From a bacterium (lineage in GTDB: Bacteria > Pseudomonadota > Alphaproteobacteria > Micavibrionales > UBA2020): a stretch of DNA of 64,000 nucleotides. The notes beneath the pieces were generated by a model, which saw nothing but the letters and a program-made list of their open reading frames with translations, ran no database searches and was not told the origin of the DNA. The first letter of the stretch is position 1; each line of letters opens with the position of its first letter. Position numbers and translations under genes: made by a program. This document shows, piece by piece, positions 28,032 through 37,000 of this stretch. Where the stretch lies: positions 937,960 through 1,001,959 of the forward strand of contig JAQSDV010000002.1 of assembly GCA_029945425.1 (NCBI GenBank), in the 5' to 3' direction.

Positions 28032-28090
28032 ACTTGCGGGGAGCTGTGGGTCTGAGTAATAATCGTGTACGGCTTTACAGGAATACGTAC

Positions 28091-28609
28091 ATGACCATCC
28101 CTAAAAACACCCCTCCCCTTATCGGCATCTATCCGGGCACGTTTGACCCGATCACGCTGGGGCATCTGGATATCGTGGAGCGTGCGATGAAGGTGATCGA
28201 CCATCTGGTGATCGCGATTGCGGAGAACCCGGGCAAGGGTCCGCTGTTTTCGGTGGAGGAGCGCATCGCGCTTGCCCAGACCGACCTTGCGAACAACAAA
28301 AAAATCGCGGGCAAATCGTTCGAAGTTGTGTCGTTCAACGAGTTGCTGATGGATTTCGTGGTCAAGAAAAACGGGCGCGTGATCGTGCGCGGGCTTCGCG
28401 CGGTATCCGACTTTGAATACGAATTCCAGATGGCGGGAATGAACTCGTTCCTCAACGACCAGATCGAAACGGTATTCTTTATGGCGCAATCGAAGCACCA
28501 GCTGATTTCGTCGCGCTTCGTGAAGGAAATCGCGCGCCTTGGCGGCAACGTCCGCCATTTCACGACGCCGAGCGTAGTGTCGGCGCTGAAGAAGAAATTC
28601 AAGAACTGA
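28091..28609 (+). CDS. coaD: Phosphopantetheine adenylyltransferase
   Basis: 172 residues from ATG 28091. Fourth step of coenzyme A synthesis. Nucleotidyltransferase motif IYPGTFDPITLGHLDIVERA (TxGH), NGRVIVRGLRAVSDFEYEFQMAGMN and the final ISSRFVKEIARLGGNV segment are intact. Stands alone before tRNA-Lys. Confidence 0.97.
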   Translation: MTIPKNTPPLIGIYPGTFDPITLGHLDIVERAMKVIDHLVIAIAENPGKGPLFSVEERIALAQTDLANNKKIAGKSFEVVSFNELLMDFVVKKNGRVIVRGLRAVSDFEYEFQMAGMNSFLNDQIETVFFMAQSKHQLISSRFVKEIARLGGNVRHFTTPSVVSALKKKFKN

Positions 28610-28722
28610 GGCAGCGCTTTTGGGCGATCGCGCAGGCCGCCATAGTGCGAAGGCGTTGATTTTACTTATTTTACCGGCATCGCATTTTCTCTTTTACATT
28701 TTAAGTAAATGCGCGTATAAAC

Positions 28723-28752
28723 TTGACGCTGGCTGGGATTTTCTTCTATATA
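28723..28752 (+). promoter_or_regulatory. Likely promoter of tRNA-Lys
   Basis: TTGACG, 18-base spacer, TATATA, ending 20 bases before the tRNA 5' end. Confidence 0.6.
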
Positions 28753-28772
28753 TCTCAGTCTCTTAATACCGT

Positions 28773-28847
28773 GATTCCGTAGCTCAGCGGTAGAGCATCT
28801 GACTTTTAATCAGAGGGTCCTGGGTTCAAATCCCAGCGGGATCACCA
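28773..28847 (+). tRNA. tRNA-Lys (anticodon TTT)
   Basis: 75 nt with encoded CCA. Acceptor GATTCCG pairs with CGGGATC, discriminator A; T8-A9 precede GCTC of the D arm; anticodon stem CTGA/TCAG around TTTT loop gives TTT. The 3' 45 bases are repeated at 63833-63877, so the gene is the phage attachment site and is left intact by the integration. Confidence 0.95.
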
Positions 28848-28849
28848 TT
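28803..28849 (+). repeat. Attachment site core, left (within tRNA-Lys)
   Basis: 47 bases beginning CTTTTAATCAG and ending CACCATT, identical to 63833-63879. Covers the anticodon-loop side through the 3' end of tRNA-Lys plus TT. Confidence 0.95.
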
Positions 28850-28909
28850 CTTTCCAAGGGCTTAGCCCGATCATTACCGAAACTGTTAGATTAGAGAAAC
28901 GGGCAGCTG

Positions 28910-29269
28910 TTAGATTTTGCCCGCTTTTGTGCGCGTTTCAGGCGTCGATACGAGCCGGCATTTGGACGTGAGCGCGAGCTCGCGAAGGCGTGAGAGCTTG
29001 TTTTTGCAATCCTCGGCCGCGAGATCGGCATCCGTCCAGGCGGCGGCGATATCGGCCTGGGTGGCGAGGTCAGGGTTTGGGTAGGGCTTTGGCGCGCGGC
29101 ATACCATGAGGGCCTGCGGCACCGCCACCGTGCATTTTATCGCGGGCGGATTGACGGTCGCGCAGCCGGCGAGCAGTATCGCGCAGGACAGGAGCAAGCA
29201 GGCCGTCGCCTGAATGGCGAGCCGCCGCGATCCCCAGCAGGGCATCGGTTTCAAAATCGTTGCGTTCAT
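28910..29269 (-). CDS. Rz1-like outer-membrane spanin lipoprotein
   Basis: 119 residues. Long lipoprotein signal with lipobox LLAGC (Cys36), followed by a Pro-containing segment (NPPAIKCTV, RAPKPYPNP) and a helical charged end. It begins inside the Rz-like gene in another frame (200 bases overlap), the classic Rz/Rz1 layout. Spanins fuse inner and outer membranes in the last step of lysis. Confidence 0.75.
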   Translation of the reverse strand: MNATILKPMPCWGSRRLAIQATACLLLSCAILLAGCATVNPPAIKCTVAVPQALMVCRAPKPYPNPDLATQADIAAAWTDADLAAEDCKNKLSRLRELALTSKCRLVSTPETRTKAGKI

Positions 29270-29483
29270 GCGCTTCCTCCATATCCAGTTGAATGGCAGC
29301 TGCCGTGGCAGCAGATGACTCCGTTTGTGCCTGTAACGACTTCTCCGCTACCACCCTAGCCAAACGCTCCTCATTGAGCTTATCGAGTCTGTAATCGGCT
29401 AAATGCCGGTATCCGATTACGGCAAGCAGCAGCATGCCCAGCAGCGCGACATCCCAATACTTAAATAAAAACCTCAAAACCAT
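29070..29483 (-). CDS. Rz-like inner-membrane spanin
   Basis: 137 residues. One N-terminal membrane helix (DVALLGMLLLAVIGY) and a long periplasmic coiled coil (LDKLNEERLARVVAEKSLQAQ), then an Ala/Arg-rich helix with RDTARRLRDRQSA. Overlaps the endolysin stop by ten bases at its 5' end and hosts the Rz1-like start. Family recognised from layout rather than sequence. Confidence 0.7.
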   Translation of the reverse strand: MVLRFLFKYWDVALLGMLLLAVIGYRHLADYRLDKLNEERLARVVAEKSLQAQTESSAATAAAIQLDMEEAHERNDFETDALLGIAAARHSGDGLLAPVLRDTARRLRDRQSARDKMHGGGAAGPHGMPRAKALPKP

Positions 29484-30202
29484 TGATGTGACTCCGTTTT
29501 TTTACTTTCTGCATCCAGACACAAGTTCCGCTCGAACTCGCGGCGGGTAATGAGGCCGGGGCAAAGCTTGCCCGAAGTCCTGCAGTCGCGCTTTACCCCC
29601 CTCAACGTGATGTAATGCCAGTCACGCATGGCATCGCATCCGCCCAGCTGGTCGCCGGCGTTGATCCGGCGCCTGACTGTCGAGTTAACGAAGGCCGTCC
29701 GGCCGACGTTGTGGACGAAATGCGCCAGGCCGATCGCCTGTTTCACCGTCAGCTGGGGCTCGACCTTGTCCAGGACGAATAAAACCTCCTCGCGCGTCAC
29801 GCTGCCATCGAGCACGCGGCACTCAGCTTCAGTTTTCTTGTCACCCTTTTTCACGCCGGGGGTATAGCCGCGGCAGATTGTCCAGATTTCCGCGCTGTCC
29901 GGGTACGCATCGAGCACAACGCCCTCCGTTGTGTCGAATGCGGCGATCGTGCCGGCGACAACCATGGCGATAAAGGCAGCGCTATAACGCGCCTTGCCGC
30001 TGTCGTCGTCGCGCCACCGCTTCAGCGCCGCGCAGAAATTAGTTTTCCAGTCGACGAGCCGATCCTGAAATTTCGGCCACGCGATCGCGATGCACATCAG
30101 CATGTAAATAAAAGTAGCAAGGCCGACCCACACATCGAGCGTGATGCCGAACATCGTGAAACCAAACGCAGTATTTCCCAAGGCCGCTTTTCCGTCGTGC
30201 AT
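29474..30202 (-). CDS. Lysozyme with holin-like helix and SAR-type anchor
   Basis: 242 residues from ATG 30202 (AGGGG eight bases upstream; start overlaps the preceding stop as TAATG). Two membrane segments: about 20-42, then a weakly hydrophobic Ala/Gly-rich one at 73-90 directly before the catalytic site. GH24 triad Glu93-x8-Asp102-x5-Thr108 is complete (EGVVLDAYPD...WT). The second segment looks like a signal-arrest-release domain as in phage P21 lysozyme; the first is extra and holin-like. About six cysteines could allow disulfide control. Confidence 0.8.
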   Translation of the reverse strand: MHDGKAALGNTAFGFTMFGITLDVWVGLATFIYMLMCIAIAWPKFQDRLVDWKTNFCAALKRWRDDDSGKARYSAAFIAMVVAGTIAAFDTTEGVVLDAYPDSAEIWTICRGYTPGVKKGDKKTEAECRVLDGSVTREEVLFVLDKVEPQLTVKQAIGLAHFVHNVGRTAFVNSTVRRRINAGDQLGGCDAMRDWHYITLRGVKRDCRTSGKLCPGLITRREFERNLCLDAESKKTESHQWF

Positions 30203-30360
30203 TAATTTTTCCCCTGTGCTGGTCGTAAAAATTCGGGCGCTTTTCCGCCCTGTTCCTTCAGCTGCTGAAGCGCGCGCATGTTGGAGAACAAGCCGTTCGA
30301 TATGGCGACGAGCCGCTCGCGATCCGCCACGCTCAGCCTTTCGTCGCGGATGTCGGCCAT
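30202..30360 (-). CDS. Small hypothetical phage protein before the lysozyme
   Basis: 52 residues (MADIRDERLSVADRERLVAI... ending AQGKN), with a strong GGAGGG ribosome site. Start overlaps the upstream stop (TGATG pattern) and stop overlaps the lysozyme start, so three genes are coupled. Soluble, helical, no membrane segment. Function unknown. Confidence 0.7.
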   Translation of the reverse strand: MADIRDERLSVADRERLVAISNGLFSNMRALQQLKEQGGKAPEFLRPAQGKN

Positions 30361-30731
30361 CACGCGCCCTCCGGAAATGGCGGCTGCATTGGCATGTCGC
30401 CGGTGCCGGCCGCGGCAACCCCGCGCAACGCCGCGCGGTAGTCGCGCCAGGCGGCGGGGTATTCGACGCCGGCCTCGAGGCAGCGGGATATGACGGCGTC
30501 AGTCGCCATCAGCTGGCGGGATGCCTGCGCCTTCAGATCCTCGGACGCCGCGGCCGCCGCCGGATCGAATGCAGACAGGACGGCCCCTGCCGCCGCGCGC
30601 TGCGCTTCCGTCGCGTCATCACGGAACTGGATGCGCCAGCTGGCGGTATCGCCCGGCACTACGATCGAGACGCCGTCGATCGGCGCGACCGCCTCGAGCT
30701 TTTGCGTGATGATGAAGGCGACGGTATTCAT
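30360..30731 (-). CDS. Tail fibre assembly chaperone-like protein
   Basis: 123 residues. The C-terminal part AGVEYPAAWRDYRAALRGVA and PMQPPFPEG follows the W-x-x-Y-R-x-A-L-R then Pro-rich pattern of phage tail fibre assembly proteins. An N-terminal beta-like domain precedes it. Lies 11 bases after the fibre gene, the normal place for a fibre chaperone. Confidence 0.6.
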   Translation of the reverse strand: MNTVAFIITQKLEAVAPIDGVSIVVPGDTASWRIQFRDDATEAQRAAAGAVLSAFDPAAAAASEDLKAQASRQLMATDAVISRCLEAGVEYPAAWRDYRAALRGVAAAGTGDMPMQPPFPEGA

Positions 30732-30742
30732 TTAACCCTCCG

Positions 30743-33700
30743 TTAAAACCATCCGGTTACGAGCAGGCCGTGCGTCTGGTTGCCCTTCAGCCCGCCGCTG
30801 CCGTAGAAGGTCGGGATTGTGGTCGCCTGCCCCGCCTCGAGCGCGTAGACGGTATGCATGCCGAGCGACATCGCCTTGATGTCGCGGAAGATCAGGCTGG
30901 CCTGCATGTTTGGCGTCGCGATCGAACTGAGGTTGTCGAACTCCGCCGTCGCGAAACCCGTCACCGTCGTGCTGTCGAAGCCGATCGCGATCCCGAAGCC
31001 GTTGTTTGTGGCGGAGGCCGCGGGCTTCGCGGCGCACATGAAGGAAATATCGAGCTTATTCTCGCTCATGCCCGACACGAAGATGACGCTGTTCAGCAGC
31101 GAGTTGTTCGACGCGCGGAAGGCCGGCAGGTTATAAGTCCACGACGCTGTATTGTCGGCGACCGTTGCCCGGAAGTTGACGCGGTTGTAATAGTTCCAAA
31201 GCCCGATGATCGCCTGACCGCCGCCAGCGGCCGTGCTGCCGCTGTCGAAGGTGATATCGGCCGACGACGCATTCGACCAGACGGTGCCGACATAGGTGCC
31301 CTGGTTTGCGCCCGGGCCGTTGGTGATCGCGTTCTTGTTTGTCTGGACGCCGTTCAGCTGCTGCAGCTCCGACGTGCCGGCGCCGGTGCCGCGGCTGGTG
31401 AGGTTGCCGGCGACGGCCGTATGCACGCCCGACTGTGATCCGCTCGTGTTGATCGCGGCGCCGCCCGGCGTTGCCGAGAGGTTGAGCGTGTTGGCGTCGA
31501 CGACTGTCTTGACGTAATAGGTCGTGTTGATCGCAAGGCCGGTCGGCAGCGCGCCCGTCGTCGTGAAGCGGATCGGCTGGTTGACGATCATGCCGTGCGC
31601 GGTATAGGTCACGGCGCAAGGCGTCGCGATCGTCATGGTGACGGTGGCCGTCTGCGACCAGAACGGGCCGCGCGTACAGCGCATCGTGCCGGCATCGTTC
31701 CAGACAAAGAGGTCATAGCAGGAATTCGCCGCCATCGCATAAGGCGACTTGGTCGCGTCGGTCGTCGCCTGCGACAACTCGGTAAAGGTCTTCAGGCTCC
31801 AGTTGGTGCCGTCATAGACGGGCACCTTGTCGTGCATATAAAGCGCATAATAAATCGTCGTCTGGTTGGCGGCGGTCGCCGAATTGATCGCCAGCCCCGA
31901 CGTGATCGTGAGGCGGCCGCCCGGGTGCACGCCGAGGCCGTCGAGGGTGAGCGCCAGCGTCTCGAAGTGTAAATGCCCGGCGGTGAGCGTGCCAGCGCCG
32001 ATGTTGCCCGAACTCCCCCGCGCGAGGAACTGCGATGCCGCGAGCGTGACGAGGCCCGCCGTAGCGGATCCGGTGAAGACCGGCACGGTGTTGGCGGCCG
32101 AGGCGAGGCCGGCAAGCGCCGCCAGCTCCGCATCATAGGCCTGCACGTCGGTCCCGATCACCGTGCCGATCGCCGTGCGCGCGGCTGCGGCCGAGGCGGC
32201 GATAAACACAGCATCGCCAACCGTTGTGCTGCCGAGTGTCGCGCGCATCACGGAAACGCTGCCGTCATCGAGCAGACTGCGCGCGGTCGCGGTGAATGCC
32301 GTTTCCGCCCAGGTGTCGACGCCGGTCGTATAGGCCATCTTGTCGGCGGCGGTGCCGAGCGAGGAAAGGCTCGCGAGCGTCGCGTCATAGGCCTGCACGT
32401 TGGTGCCGATCGCGAGGCCCATGTTGGAGCGCGCGGTCGTGTAGTTGGCGAGGCCGCTCAGGTTGTCGGTCTTGAACATGTCGCCGCCGCCGCCGCCGCC
32501 GGCAGCGTTCAGCGTCGTTCCCGACATGGAAAGGTTGGTGCCGAGCGTGATGACGGCCGGCCCGCCGGTCGCGCCCATGCCCATCAGCGTGCTGGCGGTG
32601 AGCGTGACCAGGCCGGCCGCGCCGGAACCGGAGAAGAACGGCACGGTGTTGGCGGCCGAGGCGAGGCCGGCAAGCGCCGCCAGCTCCGCATCATAGGCCT
32701 GCACGTCGGTCCCGATCACCGTGCCGATCGCCGTGCGCGCGGCTGCGGCCGAGGCGGCGATAAACACAGCATCACCAACCGTCGTGCTGCCGAGCGTCGC
32801 GCGCATCACGGAAACGCTGCCGTCATCGAGCAGGCTGCGCGCGGTCGCGGTGAAGGCCGTTTCCGCCCAGGTGTCGACGCCGGTCGTGTAAGCCATCTTG
32901 TCGGCGGCGGAGCCGAGCGAGGAGAGGCTGGCAAGCGTCGCGTCATAGGCCTGCACGTTGGTGCCGATCGCAAGGCCGAGCGTGGTGCGCATCGCCGAGG
33001 TCGATGTGTCATCGAGCAGGCTCCGCGCGGTCAACGTGAAGTCGGTCACCGCCATCGTGCCGACACCGGTGTAGTAGCCGATCCTGTCGGCGGCGGAGGT
33101 CAGCGCGGCGAAGGCGGCGAGATCCGCGTCATAGGCCTGAACGTCGCTGCCGATCGCGAGGCCGAGCGTCGTGCGCATCGCCGAGGTCGAGCCGTCATCG
33201 AGCAGGCTGCGCGCGGTCGCGGTGAAGGCCGTCAGGTCGCCCGTGCCGGAGCCTGTGAAATAAAACAGCTGGTTGGCCGACGACACGACGCTGGCAAGCG
33301 CGCCGAGCTCGATGTCATAGGCCATAACATCGCTGCCGATCGCGACGCCCAGCTGGCCGCGCACGCCGGACATATTCGCTTCCTGCAGCAGCACCCGTGC
33401 GTTGGCGGTGAAGGGCGTCACCGCCATCGTGGTCGCGCCGGTGAAATAGCCGATCGTATTCGCCGAGGCCGCAAGGTTGCCGAAGGATGACAGCAGCGTC
33501 AGCGCGCCAAGCGCCGCGACCGCGACAACGGCGGCGATGTTGCTCGCGACCGCGGCGACGCTCGCGAGGTTGTCGGTGATACCCTGCAGATCGGCGACGC
33601 TGGGTCCGTTCGCCAGCCCGGCGGCGCCCCAGATGATCGTCTTGCCTTCGTCGAGCAGCGGCAACTGCGCGGAGACGCCGGCGCCCTCCGCCTTGCTCAG

Positions 33701-34054
33701 CTGCAGCGATCGCGAGGCATCGCGCCGAAGTTCCTGCAGCGTGCGCATGAAACGGTTCATGTCATCATTCACCTGCGCCGAGGAAAGGCCGCCGCGCAGG
33801 GCATAACCCGAAATCCGCTCGAGCGGCTTGTCGCCCTCGAGCGTGATGACATCGTTCAGCGCCGCGCCGGCATCGAGCGTCACCGTCATGGCGACGAGGT
33901 CGACGGTGTAATCGGCGGGATCCAAAGGCACGCCGTTTTTGTAGACGGCGATTTCATCCGCGGCATCGAGCGGGAAGTCGATATCGAAAACCGCCTGCGC
34001 CGCGGTTGCCGTGTAACTGACGCGGCGGTCGTTTTCGTCAACCTGATTGGTCAT
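30743..34054 (-). CDS. Tail fibre protein with tandem repeats
   Basis: 1103 residues. The N-terminal ~150 residues (RRVSYTATAAQAVFDIDFPL, coiled part MNRFMRTLQELRRDASRSLQL) resemble the virion-attachment domain of T7-type fibres. Residues about 190-720 consist of repeated units of the form RSLLDDG..S.MR.TLGLAIGTDVQAYDA.LA.L. that probably build a trimeric shaft. The last ~380 residues, with Gly/Asn-rich beta sequence ending LLVTGWF, should be the receptor-binding tip. A 338-bp near-identical DNA duplication lies within the shaft. Confidence 0.85.
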   Translation of the reverse strand: MTNQVDENDRRVSYTATAAQAVFDIDFPLDAADEIAVYKNGVPLDPADYTVDLVAMTVTLDAGAALNDVITLEGDKPLERISGYALRGGLSSAQVNDDMNRFMRTLQELRRDASRSLQLSKAEGAGVSAQLPLLDEGKTIIWGAAGLANGPSVADLQGITDNLASVAAVASNIAAVVAVAALGALTLLSSFGNLAASANTIGYFTGATTMAVTPFTANARVLLQEANMSGVRGQLGVAIGSDVMAYDIELGALASVVSSANQLFYFTGSGTGDLTAFTATARSLLDDGSTSAMRTTLGLAIGSDVQAYDADLAAFAALTSAADRIGYYTGVGTMAVTDFTLTARSLLDDTSTSAMRTTLGLAIGTNVQAYDATLASLSSLGSAADKMAYTTGVDTWAETAFTATARSLLDDGSVSVMRATLGSTTVGDAVFIAASAAAARTAIGTVIGTDVQAYDAELAALAGLASAANTVPFFSGSGAAGLVTLTASTLMGMGATGGPAVITLGTNLSMSGTTLNAAGGGGGGDMFKTDNLSGLANYTTARSNMGLAIGTNVQAYDATLASLSSLGTAADKMAYTTGVDTWAETAFTATARSLLDDGSVSVMRATLGSTTVGDAVFIAASAAAARTAIGTVIGTDVQAYDAELAALAGLASAANTVPVFTGSATAGLVTLAASQFLARGSSGNIGAGTLTAGHLHFETLALTLDGLGVHPGGRLTITSGLAINSATAANQTTIYYALYMHDKVPVYDGTNWSLKTFTELSQATTDATKSPYAMAANSCYDLFVWNDAGTMRCTRGPFWSQTATVTMTIATPCAVTYTAHGMIVNQPIRFTTTGALPTGLAINTTYYVKTVVDANTLNLSATPGGAAINTSGSQSGVHTAVAGNLTSRGTGAGTSELQQLNGVQTNKNAITNGPGANQGTYVGTVWSNASSADITFDSGSTAAGGGQAIIGLWNYYNRVNFRATVADNTASWTYNLPAFRASNNSLLNSVIFVSGMSENKLDISFMCAAKPAASATNNGFGIAIGFDSTTVTGFATAEFDNLSSIATPNMQASLIFRDIKAMSLGMHTVYALEAGQATTIPTFYGSGGLKGNQTHGLLVTGWF
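32082..32419 (-). repeat. 338-bp direct repeat in tail fibre gene, copy 1
   Basis: Matches 32640-32977 with only a handful of mostly silent changes. Offset 558 bases (186 codons), so reading frame is preserved. Confidence 0.85.
32640..32977 (-). repeat. 338-bp direct repeat in tail fibre gene, copy 2
   Basis: Second copy of the shaft block at 32082-32419; similarity falls away on both sides into the more diverged repeat units. Confidence 0.85.
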
Positions 34055-37000
34055 TGCTGCCCCCCTGCTTGTGCCGGCGGCCGGACAGCCTGCAGGGCGG
34101 CCGCGTTGCGGCGTCCCTGGGCAATCGGGCCGGACAGCGTTTTAACAAATTCCTGCATCACCTGGTCGCGCGCGGCCGCCTGATAGTCGCGCGTGACCTG
34201 ACTGATGAAATTCTGCTGGTCGTCGAAATTGTTGCCGAGCGACATGAAGAAACCGAGATGCCGCGCGTAGGGGTCTTTTTCCTGCGCGAGATTGGTGAAA
34301 AAATCCTTCATCGTCTGGTTGCCGTATTTCTGCAGTGTCACTTCGCCCCCGCGCAGTTCGACCAGGCGCGAGTAAATCTCCGGATATTCGCGCAGGTCGA
34401 GGCGGACGCCGTCGAATTCCTGCGTCTTGTCGGGCATGGGAATGCTGAAGCCGTTTTTCAGCATCCACCGATCGAGCGGCGCATCGAGTTCCTTGCTGCG
34501 GTAAACGGGATTGAAAAGGCTGGTCACGCGCTCGGCCGTCGACGAAACCAGGTCTTCATCATTCGGATAGAAATATTTAATTTCCTCGCCCCATACATTG
34601 CGGCGTTTCGGCACCGCTTCGCTGAAGCCCGGGATGCGCGAGCGGACGGCATCAATCATGTTGAAAACCTGTTCCTGCGCGGGATCGCCGGCACGCTCGA
34701 GCGCAGCCAATCCCGCCGGCACGAAGGAACCTGCGAAGCGCTGCAGGAAGGCCGGCACATATCGGCCGGGATCGCTTAAGGCCTCGGTCAAATCAGCGAA
34801 GCCGCGCATAAAGGTTTTGCCGATCAACTGGTTGCCGACGGCGATTGCGGCCGCGACCGCGATTTTGTCCGTATCGTTTTGCGCCTCGACATCATAATTT
34901 TCATAGTTTGAAATAATTTCACCGATATCGGCCGACATGCCGAGCAGCGTCGCAACAGGTTCGAACCGCGCATAGCTGTACCAGGTATCTCCGAACTTGA
35001 TGCTGTAGGGCTGCCAGCCGGTGCGGCGAAGGGCGGCGCGCGTCGCAGGATCGTTAGGGCCCGATCCGGTGAGCTTGCCCTGCAGCGCGAGGTCGGAGCC
35101 CATCGCCATGACGCTGGTACCCATGCCGATCCGCGACAATGCCGTCGCCCGGCGAAGGCCGCCGGCCGAGATGTCGTCACGCACGCGCTTCGACAGATAT
35201 GCCAGCGGTGTACGCTCGAAAGAAAACTTGAAAATGTTGGCGGGCGTGCGCACGAAGGGCGCCACAAAGCGCAGCATCGGCATATCCGCGATCATCGCCT
35301 GCACCGATGCGCCTGTTTTGCCGAGTTCCTTGGTGAATGTTCCGTATTGCGCGAAGGTGACCGCATCCGCGCGGAGCGTCGCCGGCGGGTTGGCGAGCAC
35401 GTCGGCGACATGCTTGCGGATTCCCGCTTCATCGAGGCCTTGCGCCATCGCCTGGCGCACGGCGAGCGCCCGCAGCTGGGCCTGATACAAAACCGTCTTG
35501 CTATATTCGTCGCCGGCCGCGAGAGCGCCGCCGGCATATTTCGACAGTAGGGCGCCATAACCATCGAGCGCCTTGCTCACGATGCCGGCACGGCCCTCGG
35601 GATCCAGGATATCACGGGCGGTCGCACGGCTGCGCGGCAGGTCGATCTTGCCGACGCCGAAACCCGTTTCGCCGGTGCGGAAGGCCTGCGCCATGTTCTT
35701 GAACGCTGCGCGCTGGCTTTCCATGATCCCGACGAAAAACTCACCGCCTTCGCGAATGGATACAGGACTGTCCTTCATGCCGGCCATCAGCAGCCGCTCG
35801 GCCCCCAGCTGAAACGATGTCAGCACGTTCGAGCTCATGTTGACGACATGCGTTGTCGGGTTGGTGAGCAGGCCTAGCGTCCAGGCCTCCGCAACCGCAT
35901 CGAGCGTGCGGGCGCCGGCTGCCTTTTGAGTGATCGCGTTAATTTGGCTGGTATTCAGCTGGTCGCCCATTTGCGTCAGGCGCAGCGCGAGATCCTGGCT
36001 CGCGCCGGCGCCGCCGAATTCATCGAGCACGGTCTGCAGCGCGCGCACGTTTTCGGGCCCGGTGCCGCCGATCGGCACGCTCCAGGCCTGCAGCGCGCGG
36101 CCGGCCTCGGCGCGGATGCCCATGAATTCCTTTTGCACCGCATGATGGACCGCAACCATTTTGCGGAAATTGAACTGGTCGACCGGCGAGGCCTGCGGCG
36201 CGGCCGCGCGCTTCGCGGCATCGAGCAGCTTTGTCGTCGTGTCGTAATAAACCTTGCGGCCGGCAACGATATGCTCGGCGTTGAAGGCGTCGCCGGTGCG
36301 GCGCTGCATCAGGCTGTCAAATCCGTCGATGTCCTGCGCGGCCGTCAGCGTCTCGGTGTTGCTGCGCGTGCCGCGGCGCTCGGCCTCGATGCTGATTTTC
36401 AGCTCGGGCTTGTTTACCATGTCATCCATCAGCGCCTTGATGTCGTCGGGCCCGTTGATGCGCGCAAAATTGATTTCGTAATCCCCGACAGGCGCGGATG
36501 GATTTTCCGGTACCTGTTTCGGTTTGCCGAATGCGCCCTGCACTTCCTCCTCGGCCAGCTCGATTTTTGTTTTCTTGACGACGCGATCGGGCGATGCGGC
36601 ATCGCCGAGGAAATTGAAATCATCGCCGCCCAGCTTCAGGCCGGCCTGTTCCTGCGCCGGCAGGGTGACAAGGGCAGGATCCACGGCCGAAGCCGACTTG
36701 CCGTTCTTCAGCAGCGCAACGCCCTTCATCAGCTGCTCGCCGGCCACGCCCATGCCGAGGCCTTCGATTGCCTGCTTAAACTTTCCTTCAGCAAATCCGT
36801 CATCCGGTTTCGCCTGCAGGTATTCCGTGACCGGATTTTGCAGCTCCGGCATTTGCTCGATCACATTCGACAGCCGCGCGTCGTGCTGGTCAAAGGCGAG
36901 CAGGTCGCCGAGCGCGCCCTTCACGGCCGCCGGCACCGCGCCGGGGTTCGCGAGATAGGTTTTCAGCGTTTCGCCCATCGCGCCCAATTTCGCCAGCTTG

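Noticed and set aside
32082..32977. Repeats that might be taken for a CRISPR array
   Set aside because: They are long in-frame coding repeats inside the tail fibre gene, with no short repeat-spacer pattern. No CRISPR array was seen in the window.
31973..33490. 505-codon open frame opposite the tail fibre gene
   Set aside because: Antisense shadow with repeated RGRGEGR-type sequence mirroring the fibre repeats.
30743..34054. Diversity-generating retroelement acting on the fibre, as in phage BPP-1
   Set aside because: No reverse transcriptase gene and no template repeat were seen.
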